Shown here: piece after piece, positions 1-7,012 of the stretch
How the letters are laid out: every line of letters starts with the position of its first letter
Numbering within the stretch: the first letter of the stretch is position 1
NCBI GenBank assembly: GCA_947097635.1
Contig: CAMURW010000050.1
Location: forward strand, 1 to 8,472
Direction of reading: 5' to 3'
Length of the DNA stretch: 8,472 nucleotides
From: an uncultured Bacteroidales bacterium
GTDB lineage: Bacteria > Bacteroidota > Bacteroidia > Bacteroidales > P3
Notes under the pieces: generated by a model
The model's input: the letters and a program-made list of their open reading frames with translations, nothing else
What the model was told of the DNA's origin: nothing
Database searches by the model: none
Position numbers and translations under genes: made by a program

Positions 1-1635
1 CATGTCGTAGAGACCTCTCTTTCTGCCCTTCTCCGCTTCCAGACGCCGCGCTGCTGTAACTGCATTGTTGCCAATGTGCCCTATACTGAGTACTGCCAAT
101 TTCTCGCCTTCCTGGAGCACGCGGCCTTTGCCTACCTTCAGTTCCTGGAAGTCGCTCTGCCATTCCACATGCACGCTGCCACCTCTCGGATAGCGGATTA
201 CCACCGCGCCCTTGCCAGGCAACTGGGCAGTGTACATCATGTTGCGCAACTCGTGCTCGTCCATAGGAGCGCAGATGGTGAGGTTGGGGACAGGCCTCAG
301 CGCCGCAATATCGAAGACACCGTGGTGCGTGGGGCCATCGTCGCCCACCAAACCTCCCCTATCCAGACAGACAATCACTGGCAGCTTCTGCAGTGCCACG
401 TCGTGAATTATCTGGTCGTATGCCCGCTGGCCGAAGCTGCTGTATATGTTGCAGAACGGCATCATTCCTTGCGCCGCTAGTCCGGCGGCAAAGGTCACGG
501 CATGTTGCTCCGCTATTCCTACGTCAAAGACGCGCTCCGGCATCTTTGCCATCATCAAATTCAGGCTGCAACCTGTCAGCATGGCTGGCGTGATGCCCAC
601 GATACGGGGGTTCTGCTCAGCCAGTTCGATGATGGTTCGTCCAAACACTTCCTGATACTTCAAAGGTTTGTCGGTGTCGTCGCCTTTTATCTGCAGGCCG
701 GTCTCGCTGTCGAATATTCCGGGAGCGTGATATGTCACGGGGTTGCGTTCCGCCTGCTTCAGACCTTTTCCTTTCTTGGTGACGATGTGAAGCAGCCGGG
801 GACCTTGCAGTTGTTTCAGCCCATTTAGTATGCCCACCAGGTCATCCAAGTCGTGGCCGTCGATGGGGCCAAAATAACGGAACCCCAGACTTTCGAACAG
901 GTTGTTGCCGCCAGTCAGTACCAGTTTGGCTGTATAAGTCATGCGCTGCCAGAAGCCCAGTCTGTATTTATGACGCTTACTGCCTTGTTCGTCGCCACCC
1001 AACTTCTTCCATGACTTCTCTTTTATCTCATTGTAGCGACGGCTGGCAATAATGCGCGTCAGGGTGTGGCTCATACCTCCCACAGCCTTGTCTATAGAGA
1101 TGCCGTTGTCGTTCAATATTACCAGTATGTTGGACTTGCTCACTGCTGCGTTGTTCAGGGCTTCGAACGCCTCTCCGCCACTCAGAGCGCCATCTCCTAT
1201 CACTGCGACATGCTGGCGCATATTGTTACCTTGTAGTCTGCTCGCCATTGCCATTCCCAATGCCGCGCTGATGGAGGTGCTACTGTGGCCTGTGCCGAAA
1301 GCATCGTAAGGACTTTCGCTCATGCGCGGAAAGCCACTAAGCCCCCCATATGTACGAATCGACGAGAATCTGTCGCGACGTCCTGTTATTATCTTATGAG
1401 TATAACTTTGGTGTCCCACGTCCCACACCACCTTGTCGTCGGGGGTGTTGAATACATAGTGCAACGCCAGTGTCAGTTCCACGGTGCCGAGACTCGAGGC
1501 CAGGTGACCGGGGTGAGTGCTCAGTGTGTCGATGATGAATTGACGCAACTCGTGGGCAAGAGGTTTCAACAGGTCCTTAGGGAGTTTCCGGAGTGCGTCT
1601 GGTGAGTTGATGCTATTTAATAAGTTGTCTGACAA
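1..1635 (-). CDS. dxs: 1-deoxy-D-xylulose-5-phosphate synthase (3' end cut off by window edge)
   Basis: Dxs condenses pyruvate and glyceraldehyde 3-phosphate into 1-deoxy-D-xylulose 5-phosphate, using thiamine diphosphate and Mg. It is the first step of the MEP isoprenoid pathway and also feeds thiamine and pyridoxal synthesis. Visible motifs, counted from the chosen start, are HPGHLASSLGTVEL (43-54, the region of the catalytic His), WDVGHQ (71-76), GHSSTSISA (116-124), and the ThDP/Mg motif GDGALSGG (147-154) with NDN at 175-177. Around residue 373 follows GIAEQHAVTFAAG of the pyrimidine-binding domain, then DRGGLVGDDGPTHHG. The frame is open to base 1, giving 545 codons; the family is about 620-640 residues, so roughly 80-90 C-terminal residues lie outside. 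There is no in-frame ATG near the N-terminus. A TTG at 1635-1633 gives MSDNLLNSINSPDAL, which fits the family's usual N-terminus, so I chose it. It follows the hypothetical gene at 1700-2707 after 64 bases, possibly as an operon. Function is certain; the start is less so. Confidence 0.95.
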   Translation of the reverse strand, partial: MSDNLLNSINSPDALRKLPKDLLKPLAHELRQFIIDTLSTHPGHLASSLGTVELTLALHYVFNTPDDKVVWDVGHQSYTHKIITGRRDRFSSIRTYGGLSGFPRMSESPYDAFGTGHSSTSISAALGMAMASRLQGNNMRQHVAVIGDGALSGGEAFEALNNAAVSKSNILVILNDNGISIDKAVGGMSHTLTRIIASRRYNEIKEKSWKKLGGDEQGSKRHKYRLGFWQRMTYTAKLVLTGGNNLFESLGFRYFGPIDGHDLDDLVGILNGLKQLQGPRLLHIVTKKGKGLKQAERNPVTYHAPGIFDSETGLQIKGDDTDKPLKYQEVFGRTIIELAEQNPRIVGITPAMLTGCSLNLMMAKMPERVFDVGIAEQHAVTFAAGLAAQGMMPFCNIYSSFGQRAYDQIIHDVALQKLPVIVCLDRGGLVGDDGPTHHGVFDIAALRPVPNLTICAPMDEHELRNMMYTAQLPGKGAVVIRYPRGGSVHVEWQSDFQELKVGKGRVLQEGEKLAVLSIGHIGNNAVTAARRLEAEKGRKRGLYDM

Positions 1636-1699
1636 GATGTTAAAAGTTAATATTTCTAAAACGCGAAAGAAGTTGTAGCCATTTGAAATCCACAAAGTA

Positions 1700-2707
1700 C
1701 TACTTCTCGTCTCCCGAAGGGCGGTGCTGCTGATAGGCAGGTGTCTTCTTGGGAATGGGGGCGAACTCTTTATTCAGTTTCTCGTTAGGGTCTTCACCAA
1801 AGGCATAGCCTTGCATTTCCCAGCGTCCGTCCGTAAACACGTAAGCTTTCTCCGTGCCTGTGGGCACATAGTATTGAAACAGGCCGTCCATGCCAAGGAC
1901 CATAGGACCTATCTCGTCGAAGATAATCATCTTCGCCTTCTCGTCGTGCTGCTGCTGAACGTTGATGATACGTCCTTTCTTACCTTTCATACGCTTGTTT
2001 TCGAAGGTGCGGACAAATTGTTCATCGTATTGAAGGTTTACCATCGCCGAGTTACTGTATTCCAGCACCACGCGGCGACGATTTTTGTCTCTGCGGAATA
2101 GGTTCTGACCGAATTCTGGCTTCATGGCACTGCCGCGAAACCTTACAGGCTCTATCACCTTGCGCTGCGTCAGAGCGTCCACTCCCGTCCAGCCCAGTAG
2201 AGTGTAATAGGTCTTTCCTTCGTATTTCGTCTCTATGATGTCCTGATACACAGCCCCATACCAATTGTCTGGTGACAGCACGCTTTCTTCCACGTTGATG
2301 ATATCGTCGCTCTTGTCGTGGAGGGTATAGCAGTTGATTGCGTCACCTTCGCCTGCCACTTCCATCAAGCCAAAGCATTCGTATTCGCCATTGTCTCTCA
2401 CCACCGCCCATGTGATGATACGAAACGCCTTGTCTTTGCTTTTCAGCACGCTCACTTCCCTTCCCAGCTGCCAGTCCCAGTTGAAGGCACCAGGCTGCTG
2501 CTCGGCCTCTTTGAACAATGTTGTCGCCTGCTCGTTGGCATTGTAACGTTCGTTGTCGGTGGGGGCGTGAAACACCTTGTCGAAGAGTTTCTGCAGTTCC
2601 TGCTGATAGGCTGTCATCACGCGGGCATCCTGGGCAGGAACTATCACGTGCATCAGCAGCTTCAGCAGTACCAGAAAGTATTTCTTTATCGGTTTGAGGA
2701 CAAACAT
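1700..2707 (-). CDS. conserved hypothetical secreted protein upstream of dxs
   Basis: Function unknown. The 335-residue product begins with a basic then hydrophobic segment (residues 5-25, KPIKKYFLVLLKLLMHVIVPA) that looks like a Sec signal peptide, with likely cleavage near A25/Q26. No lipobox cysteine follows it, so the mature protein is probably periplasmic. The rest is soluble, rich in aromatic and charged residues, with no transmembrane helix. Recognisable stretches are FRIITWAVVRDNGEYECFG in the N-terminal half, YEGKTYYTLLGWTGVDALTQ in the middle and MVLGMDGLFQYYVPTG near the C-terminus. They resemble, from memory, a Bacteroidales family of uncharacterised exported proteins often found beside dxs; I cannot name a domain. 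It is transcribed toward dxs and divergently from the acyl-CoA reductase gene, so the spacer 2708-2822 should hold its promoter. ATG at 2707 is the natural start because it gives a complete signal peptide. Confidence 0.85.
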   Translation of the reverse strand: MFVLKPIKKYFLVLLKLLMHVIVPAQDARVMTAYQQELQKLFDKVFHAPTDNERYNANEQATTLFKEAEQQPGAFNWDWQLGREVSVLKSKDKAFRIITWAVVRDNGEYECFGLMEVAGEGDAINCYTLHDKSDDIINVEESVLSPDNWYGAVYQDIIETKYEGKTYYTLLGWTGVDALTQRKVIEPVRFRGSAMKPEFGQNLFRRDKNRRRVVLEYSNSAMVNLQYDEQFVRTFENKRMKGKKGRIINVQQQHDEKAKMIIFDEIGPMVLGMDGLFQYYVPTGTEKAYVFTDGRWEMQGYAFGEDPNEKLNKEFAPIPKKTPAYQQHRPSGDEK

Positions 2708-2722
2708 TATATTATGGTCTGT

Positions 2723-2739
2723 TTTTATTCCTAATAAAA
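2723..2739. repeat. AT-rich inverted repeat in divergent intergenic region
   Basis: A perfect 7-base inverted repeat, TTTTATT and AATAAAA, separated by CCT, lies 16 bases upstream of the minus-strand start at 2707 and 84 bases upstream of the plus-strand start at 2823. Its position in a divergent promoter region makes an operator conceivable. The sequence is very AT-rich, so the symmetry could be chance. No convincing Bacteroidetes promoter pair (TTTG at -33, TAnnTTTG at -7) was found around it on either strand. Confidence 0.25.
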
Positions 2740-2822
2740 CAATAATTGAAAAAAAACATCGTTAAATGATATACGCAGGAAACACAAAATTGTTGTGCCA
2801 TAAGCGAAAAAAATATCACACC

Positions 2823-3815
2823 ATGAATTTACAAGAACGGACTAATGCTTTTGCTTCGCTAGGCGACACCATACTTACAGGCTTGAACGAAGGCAGCTTG
2901 GATACCATCATCGCCCATGCTTGTAGCGTAAATCCCTGGTTTACAACAGAGCATGTGCGCTATGCTTTGAAAGCGTGGGGCGACAGTCTGGCCACTCAGG
3001 AACTACAACGCCTGGCGACCACGGTACCCCAGCTGCAACATCCTGGCACATGCAAGACCATCGCCATCATCATGGCCGGCAACCTGCCGCTGGTGGGTAT
3101 GCACGACTGGATGTGCGTGCTGCTGGCGGGACACAAGGCTCTGGTGAAACTCTCCTCGCAGGACGATGTGCTGCTACCGCACCTCAGCAATATGCTACCA
3201 ACCGAGCTGCGCGACTCCACCACCTTCGCCCACGGAAAACTGACGGCCTTCGATGCCGTCATAGCCACAGGCAGTAACAACACAAACCGCTATTTCGACT
3301 ACTACTTCGGACACTACCCTAACATCATCCGCCACAGCCGCAACGGCATCGCCATCCTACAAGGCGACGAAAGCAACGAAGAGCTGGAATGCCTTTGCGA
3401 CGACATATTCCTTCATTTCGGACTGGGCTGCAGGAGCGTAACGAAACTGTTCGTGCCTCGAGCCTATAACTTCGGGGCACTAATCAAGGCCTCCGCCAAA
3501 TACGCCCACTTTGCGGACATGCACCTCTATCGCAGCAGCCTGGACTACCACAAGGCGTTATTGCTGCTTAACAGCGTCCCGTTCGTAGATGGCGGCTTCT
3601 GGATGCTGCAAGATAGCGCAGGGCTTGCAGCACCGGTCAGCATGGTAAACTACGCAGAATATGACGACATCGCCACTGCGGAACTATGGTGCCGGGAACA
3701 TAGCGACGAACTACAGGTAATCATACGCCACGGCTTCTTCGGCCAAGCCCAGCATCCCACCCTCACCGATTTCGCGGACGGCGTGAATACCCTACAGTTC
3801 CTCGCCGCCCTCTAA
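2823..3815 (+). CDS. LuxC-type acyl-CoA reductase family protein
   Basis: LuxC-family enzymes reduce activated fatty acyl groups to aldehydes with NADPH through a cysteine thioester. This 330-residue protein matches the shorter Bacteroidales version annotated as acyl-CoA reductase; bacterial luminescence LuxC is near 480 residues. Visible marks are AIIMAGNLPLVGMHDW (81-96, nucleotide-binding region), AGHKALVKLSS (102-112), AVIATGSNNTNRYFDYYFG (145-163), and FGLGCRSVTKLFVP (199-212), where Cys203 is the likely catalytic nucleophile. The frame is open from an ATG at 2766, but the 19 extra residues are basic and unlike the family. ATG 2823 gives MNLQERTNAFASLGD, which fits, so I chose it. No acyl-protein synthetase (LuxE) or transferase (LuxD) partner is adjacent, so the physiological substrate is unknown. 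dapD follows after 110 bases. The family call is firm; the reaction is inferred. Confidence 0.85.
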   Translation: MNLQERTNAFASLGDTILTGLNEGSLDTIIAHACSVNPWFTTEHVRYALKAWGDSLATQELQRLATTVPQLQHPGTCKTIAIIMAGNLPLVGMHDWMCVLLAGHKALVKLSSQDDVLLPHLSNMLPTELRDSTTFAHGKLTAFDAVIATGSNNTNRYFDYYFGHYPNIIRHSRNGIAILQGDESNEELECLCDDIFLHFGLGCRSVTKLFVPRAYNFGALIKASAKYAHFADMHLYRSSLDYHKALLLLNSVPFVDGGFWMLQDSAGLAAPVSMVNYAEYDDIATAELWCREHSDELQVIIRHGFFGQAQHPTLTDFADGVNTLQFLAAL

Positions 3816-3866
3816 CAATTCTTGCCATAAGCCCTTCAAACCCTCCCATACACAATCATACATCAG

Positions 3867-3899
3867 TTTCTATTATAACGCAAAATCCATTTAGGTTTC
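3867..3899 (+). promoter_or_regulatory. dapD: possible weak Bacteroidetes-type promoter before dapD
   Basis: TAGGTTTC at 3892-3899 matches the Bacteroidetes -7 consensus TAnnTTTG except the last base. TTTC at 3867-3870 matches the -33 TTTG in three of four bases, with a 21-base spacer, slightly longer than the typical 19. The element ends 26 bases before the dapD ATG. Both boxes are imperfect, so this is only a candidate, but the 110-base gap after the preceding gene leaves room for a separate promoter. Confidence 0.25.
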
Positions 3900-3925
3900 A
3901 CTAAAATCTCAACAAGAAGCATCCC

Positions 3926-4735
3926 ATGAACTTGTCTTCCGAAGAACTTATCAACCAAGCGTACGAGCATCGCGAAATGTTACAACAGCCCGATATACAG
4001 CGTGCCGTACGCGAAACCATCGATGCGCTGGACAAAGGTCGCCTGCGCTGTGCAGAACCTACCAGCCATGGCTGGCAAGTGAACATGTGGGTAAAAAAGG
4101 CTGTGCTGCTCCATTTCTCCCTCTGCGACATGCAGACAGTGGAGGCAGGACCCTTTGAATATCACGACAAAATGGCGCTAAAGCACGACTACGCCGCCCA
4201 AGGTGTGCGCGTGGTGCCTCCCGCCGTGGCGCGCTATGGTGCCTATCTCGCCAAAGGCGTGGTGATAATGCCCAGCTACGTGAACATCGGTGCATTCGTG
4301 GACGAGGGCTCCATGGTGGACACTTGGGCCACTGTAGGCAGCTGCGCACAGATAGGCAAAGGCGTGCATCTCAGCGGCGGCGTGGGAATAGGTGGCGTGC
4401 TGGAACCTGTGCAGGCGGCACCGGTCATCGTGGAAGACCACTGCTTCATCGGCAGCCGCTGCATTGTGGTGGAAGGCGCACACATTGAGCGCGAGGCCGT
4501 GCTGGCAGCCAATACCGTAATCACCGGCAGCACGCACATCATCGATGTCACGGATGCCGAACCCAAAGAATACAAAGGATTTGTACCGGCACGCAGCGTG
4601 GTTGTGCCAGGCAGCTACACCAAGCATTTCCCTGCCGGCGACTACTCACTCAGCTGTGCCCTCATCATAGGACAACGCAAAGAGAGCACAGACAAAAAGA
4701 CATCGCTAAACCAAGCACTAAGGGAATTTCTCTAA
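3926..4735 (+). CDS. dapD: 2,3,4,5-tetrahydropyridine-2,6-dicarboxylate N-succinyltransferase
   Basis: DapD transfers succinyl from succinyl-CoA to tetrahydrodipicolinate, committing flux to the succinylase branch of meso-diaminopimelate and lysine synthesis in the cytoplasm. The 269-residue product is close to the E. coli length (274) and alignable throughout: LRCAEP near 40-45, WVKKAVLLHF (55-64), VRVVPPAVARYGAYLAKGVV (94-113), then the diagnostic MPSYVNIGAFVDEG (115-128), MVDTWATVGSCAQIGK (130-145) and HLSGGVGIGGVLEPVQA (148-164). Residues about 105-215 are hexapeptide repeats forming a left-handed beta helix typical of trimeric acyltransferases. The C-terminus (YSLSCALIIGQR) also matches. 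ATG 3926 gives a normal N-terminal helical domain. No dapC or dapE lies within the window, so the rest of the branch must be elsewhere. It is 67 bases upstream of a lipoprotein gene. Confidence 0.96.
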   Translation: MNLSSEELINQAYEHREMLQQPDIQRAVRETIDALDKGRLRCAEPTSHGWQVNMWVKKAVLLHFSLCDMQTVEAGPFEYHDKMALKHDYAAQGVRVVPPAVARYGAYLAKGVVIMPSYVNIGAFVDEGSMVDTWATVGSCAQIGKGVHLSGGVGIGGVLEPVQAAPVIVEDHCFIGSRCIVVEGAHIEREAVLAANTVITGSTHIIDVTDAEPKEYKGFVPARSVVVPGSYTKHFPAGDYSLSCALIIGQRKESTDKKTSLNQALREFL

Positions 4736-4790
4736 AGAAACCAAGTTACAATCTCCTTCCGTATCCCCCGAGATGCCTAAAGATCTTAGA

Positions 4791-4796
4791 AAAGGA
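4791..4796 (+). promoter_or_regulatory. Shine-Dalgarno-like site deciding the lipoprotein start
   Basis: AAAGGA lies 6 bases before the ATG at 4803 and 3 bases before the tandem ATG at 4800. The spacing favours 4803. The in-frame ATG at 4773 lies upstream of this site and would place a charged stretch before the signal peptide. Confidence 0.45.
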
Positions 4797-4802
4797 ATCA
4801 TG

Positions 4803-5189
4803 ATGCTAAACAAATATTATTTTCTCCTAGCTGCTCTTCTGACACTAAGTCTCTGCTGCTGCAAACACCCGGACGATTTCGCCTTCAGCGGCAAGGTTGT
4901 GGACATTGAGTTCTGCTCCACGGGCGGCGACGTAGGCTATGCCATACAGCTGACATCGCCAGACACCTTGGGCGGCAGCTATCTCACCAGCAATGGCGAC
5001 ACCTACGACAACGTCGTTGTGGCGTGGCAAAGTCCCCGCCCGATACATATCAACGACACCGTGACCGGACGCATGTACATGGATGACAAATACAGTAAGG
5101 CCTACTGCAACTACTATACTTCCTATCGCGAAAGTCGTGGCTACGTCACCGAGTGCATCCTCACGGAAACCAAGATACAAGAAAACTAA
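4803..5189 (+). CDS. small predicted lipoprotein of unknown function
   Basis: The 128-residue product starts with a short lipoprotein-type signal peptide (MLNKYYFLLAALLTLSLCCC, residues 1-20). Three cysteines in a row occupy 18-20; one is presumably lipidated, most likely C18 (preceding residues L-S-L) or a neighbour. KHPDDF follows, with acidic residues soon after the cysteine, as is common for exported Bacteroidota lipoproteins. The mature part is small and beta-rich in appearance (SGKVVDIEFCSTGGDVGYAIQ, then DNVVVAWQ), with three more cysteines, and contains no domain I recognise. An OB-like or beta-barrel fold is possible but unproven. In-frame ATGs also occur at 4800 and 4773; the Shine-Dalgarno-like site and the signal peptide favour 4803 or 4800. 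The EamA transporter gene starts 12 bases after the stop, so the two are probably co-transcribed. Confidence 0.75.
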   Translation: MLNKYYFLLAALLTLSLCCCKHPDDFAFSGKVVDIEFCSTGGDVGYAIQLTSPDTLGGSYLTSNGDTYDNVVVAWQSPRPIHINDTVTGRMYMDDKYSKAYCNYYTSYRESRGYVTECILTETKIQEN

Positions 5190-5201
5190 CACCCGCCGTT
5201 C

Positions 5202-6152
5202 ATGTCCTCCTCCCCTGCCTGCCATCGCGGGTCGCGGTCTCGCAGCCAACTGCTGGGCCACATCGCTTGCTTCGTCACCTACGCCATCTTCGGTATCAAC
5301 ATCATACTCTGCCGCGACATTGCCACTGCAGGTGGCATACCACCCATCGTGCTTTTCACTTTCCGCGCCCTGGGTGCCGGCATCCTCTTCTGGCTCATCT
5401 CGCTGGCACTGCCCAGACAAAAAATGACACCGCGCGATCTAGCATCCACCGCCGTTGCCTCACTACTAGGTCTCTTCATTCCCCAACTCACCTTTCTCAC
5501 CGCCAGCAGCATCACCACGCCCGTAGACCTCAGCGTGGTGCAAAGCATCGCACCCACCCTCACCATGTTCATAGCAGCCATTGCCTTGAAAGAGCCCATC
5601 ACACGGAAGAAAACCTGCGGCGTGACATTGAGTTTTGCCGGCGTGCTGCTGCTCATCCTCCTCAGCACACACAGTGGCGACGTGAAGCAGACGCAGCCCC
5701 TCGGCATCGTGCTGTGCATCGTCAACAGCATCAGTTTCGCCCTCTATCTAGGCATCTTTCGTCCACTCATTACGCGCTACCACGTCGTCACCTTCATGAA
5801 ATGGATGTTTCTCTTCACCTTCCTCTGCACCCTACCCTTTTCACTGTCGCAGATAGGTGGCGTGGACTATGCCGTCATAGAACTCAGCATCTGGTGGAAG
5901 ATCGGCTTCCTCATTATCTTTGCCACCTTCATAGCATACTTCCTCATTCCCATAGGGCAGAAGCGCATACGTCCTACGCTAGTAAGCATGTATGGCTATC
6001 TTCAGCCCATCATAGCCACAAGCATCAGCATCTGGCGGGGCATGGACAAACTAACCTGGACCAAAACCCTGGCCATATGCGCCGTGATAGGTGGCGTGCT
6101 GATAGTGAACAGCAGCAAAGCAGCCCCTACGCCTCCGAACGTGCAAGCGTAG
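5202..6152 (+). CDS. EamA/DMT-superfamily membrane transporter
   Basis: The 316-residue product is an integral inner-membrane protein with about ten predicted helices in two EamA repeats, roughly residues 20-155 and 168-303, the usual layout and length for drug/metabolite transporters. First-repeat marks are FVTYAIFGINIILCRDIA (24-41), TFRALGAGILFWLISL (53-68), and SIAPTLTMFIAAIALKEPITRKK (115-137), where the Pro before the helix and the KEPI at its end are typical. The second repeat has the equivalent SMYGYLQPIIATSISIW at 262-278, but its KEP-like motif is degenerate (RGMDKLTW). Known family substrates include amino acids, nucleosides and amines; none can be assigned here. ATG 5202 is the only ATG before helix 1; the leading 16 residues are polar and basic and could be partly overcalled. 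It lies 12 bases after the lipoprotein stop. No clear terminator follows. Confidence 0.88.
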   Translation: MSSSPACHRGSRSRSQLLGHIACFVTYAIFGINIILCRDIATAGGIPPIVLFTFRALGAGILFWLISLALPRQKMTPRDLASTAVASLLGLFIPQLTFLTASSITTPVDLSVVQSIAPTLTMFIAAIALKEPITRKKTCGVTLSFAGVLLLILLSTHSGDVKQTQPLGIVLCIVNSISFALYLGIFRPLITRYHVVTFMKWMFLFTFLCTLPFSLSQIGGVDYAVIELSIWWKIGFLIIFATFIAYFLIPIGQKRIRPTLVSMYGYLQPIIATSISIWRGMDKLTWTKTLAICAVIGGVLIVNSSKAAPTPPNVQA

Positions 6153-6505
6153 AGCGGACTGCAGGCGATACGGAGGGCAGACGATAACGATCAAGAGGAA
6201 GAAATGGGTTGTAAGGTTGCGGTACACGACCAGTACAAGCAAGCCGCAGGAACGACAAACAAAGGCGACTTCGCCTCCCGCAATCCCCATTCCTTGCACC
6301 TCATTCCAAACAAAAAATGCATTTGTTACTTGGACTTAGGTTCACCACACACTCCCGTTTTTTCGTTTGCACATTACTACACTCGAATTTTCCCATGAAT
6401 AAACTATTGGTATGGAAACATTTTTGTCTGGGCTGCTGCAAAATATTTTGTGGGATGTGACAATAAAAGAAGTGGTGGAAACGTTTTTACATTAATTAAG
6501 AGATC
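6153..6505. other. 353-base intergenic region without a recognised gene
   Basis: No frame here resembles a known protein. The first 130 bases are GC-balanced, and the rest becomes AT-rich. Three structures can be seen: a short GC stem AGGCGA/TCGCCT at 6263-6276 without a T-run, a weak hairpin AACAAA/TTTGTT at 6309-6327 with a 7-base loop, and a six-T run at 6358-6363. None forms a canonical intrinsic terminator. Two tiny overlapping open frames exist: 6412-6495 (27 codons, METFLSGLLQ and on) and 6395-6460 (21 codons, cysteine-rich end). Neither can be supported as a gene. TTTG at 6366-6369 could be a -33 element but has no matching -7 box. The region may hold the promoter that once served the CDF remnant downstream. 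Confidence 0.6.
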
Positions 6506-6996
6506 ATGGATAGAGATAAAAATAGTACACGCCAGTGTCTGGCGGCTTTCAAGGCGGGCGGGGAACTACTGGAGGGTTACATGGCCCTTGTGATTCCCAG
6601 GCGAAGAGGGCCTACGACCTGCTGGCGAACGAATACGCCCCTAACGTGCAGATAAGTTCCGTACACATTGAGATGAAGGAGGACGTGAGTATGAGCGCCA
6701 AAGATACATACACGCTGACACAACATATGCAACAAGACATCCTGCAAAGTCATCACGGGTATCCCTCCTTCGGCATCTACGCCCTGAATACGGGCAGTGC
6801 CGTAGGCAAGATGCGCGACAAAGTAGATAAGAAGCTGACGAGAGATAGCTGCGTGCTGCAGGTGCATGCCCTCTACGTGAATAAGGAGTGCAAGAGGATT
6901 TCCTTCAATGTGGTGCATTTCTTCGATGTGGTGGAACACAACACCTTCCGGCAAGAATTAGAAAGGAGAGTGAAAACGCTGTACCCAGGAACGTGA
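6506..6996 (+). pseudogene. remnant of a cation diffusion facilitator (CDF) transporter
   Basis: CDF proteins export divalent metals such as Zn, Fe or Mn. They have six helices (about 200 residues) plus a cytoplasmic C-terminal metal-sensing dimerisation domain. Here only the second part is readable. In the frame starting at GTG 6535, residues from 6601 on (AKRAYDLLANEYAP, SSVHIEMKEDVSMSAKD, YPSFGIYALNTGSAVGKMRD, VLQVHALYVNKECKRISFNV) look like the long C-terminal domain of Bacteroidales CDF transporters, ending at TGA 6994-6996. The ATG at 6506 opens another frame (MDRDKNSTRQCLAAFKAGGELL, stop near 6655). Its AAFKAGGELLEGYMALVI resembles the end of helix 6, so the two frames together look like one gene with a lost membrane domain, a small deletion and a frameshift near 6590-6600. 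The 153-codon frame from GTG 6535 could alternatively be a translated stand-alone domain. The homology is recalled from family features, not searched. Confidence 0.6.
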
Positions 6997-7012
6997 ATGC
7001 GACTACCATTGA

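Noticed and set aside
2766..2822. N-terminal extension of the acyl-CoA reductase from ATG 2766
   Set aside because: The 19 extra residues are basic, come from AT-rich spacer DNA and are not part of the family's usual N-terminus; ATG 2823 fits better.
4178..4627. 149-codon minus-strand open frame inside dapD
   Set aside because: His/Ala-rich antisense shadow of an unambiguous dapD.
4845..5420. 191-codon minus-strand open frame across the lipoprotein and the start of the transporter
   Set aside because: It spans two plus-strand genes, has no recognisable motif, and arises from the codon bias of the real genes.
5153..6187. 344-codon plus-strand open frame overlapping the EamA gene
   Set aside because: Its translation is His/Arg/Ser-rich and low in complexity, while the overlapping frame encodes a clear ten-helix transporter. 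It is a shadow of a GC-rich coding gene.
6263..6276. GC stem AGGCGA/TCGCCT as a terminator for the EamA gene
   Set aside because: The loop is only two bases (or four with a shorter stem), it is over 100 bases past the stop, and no T-run follows.
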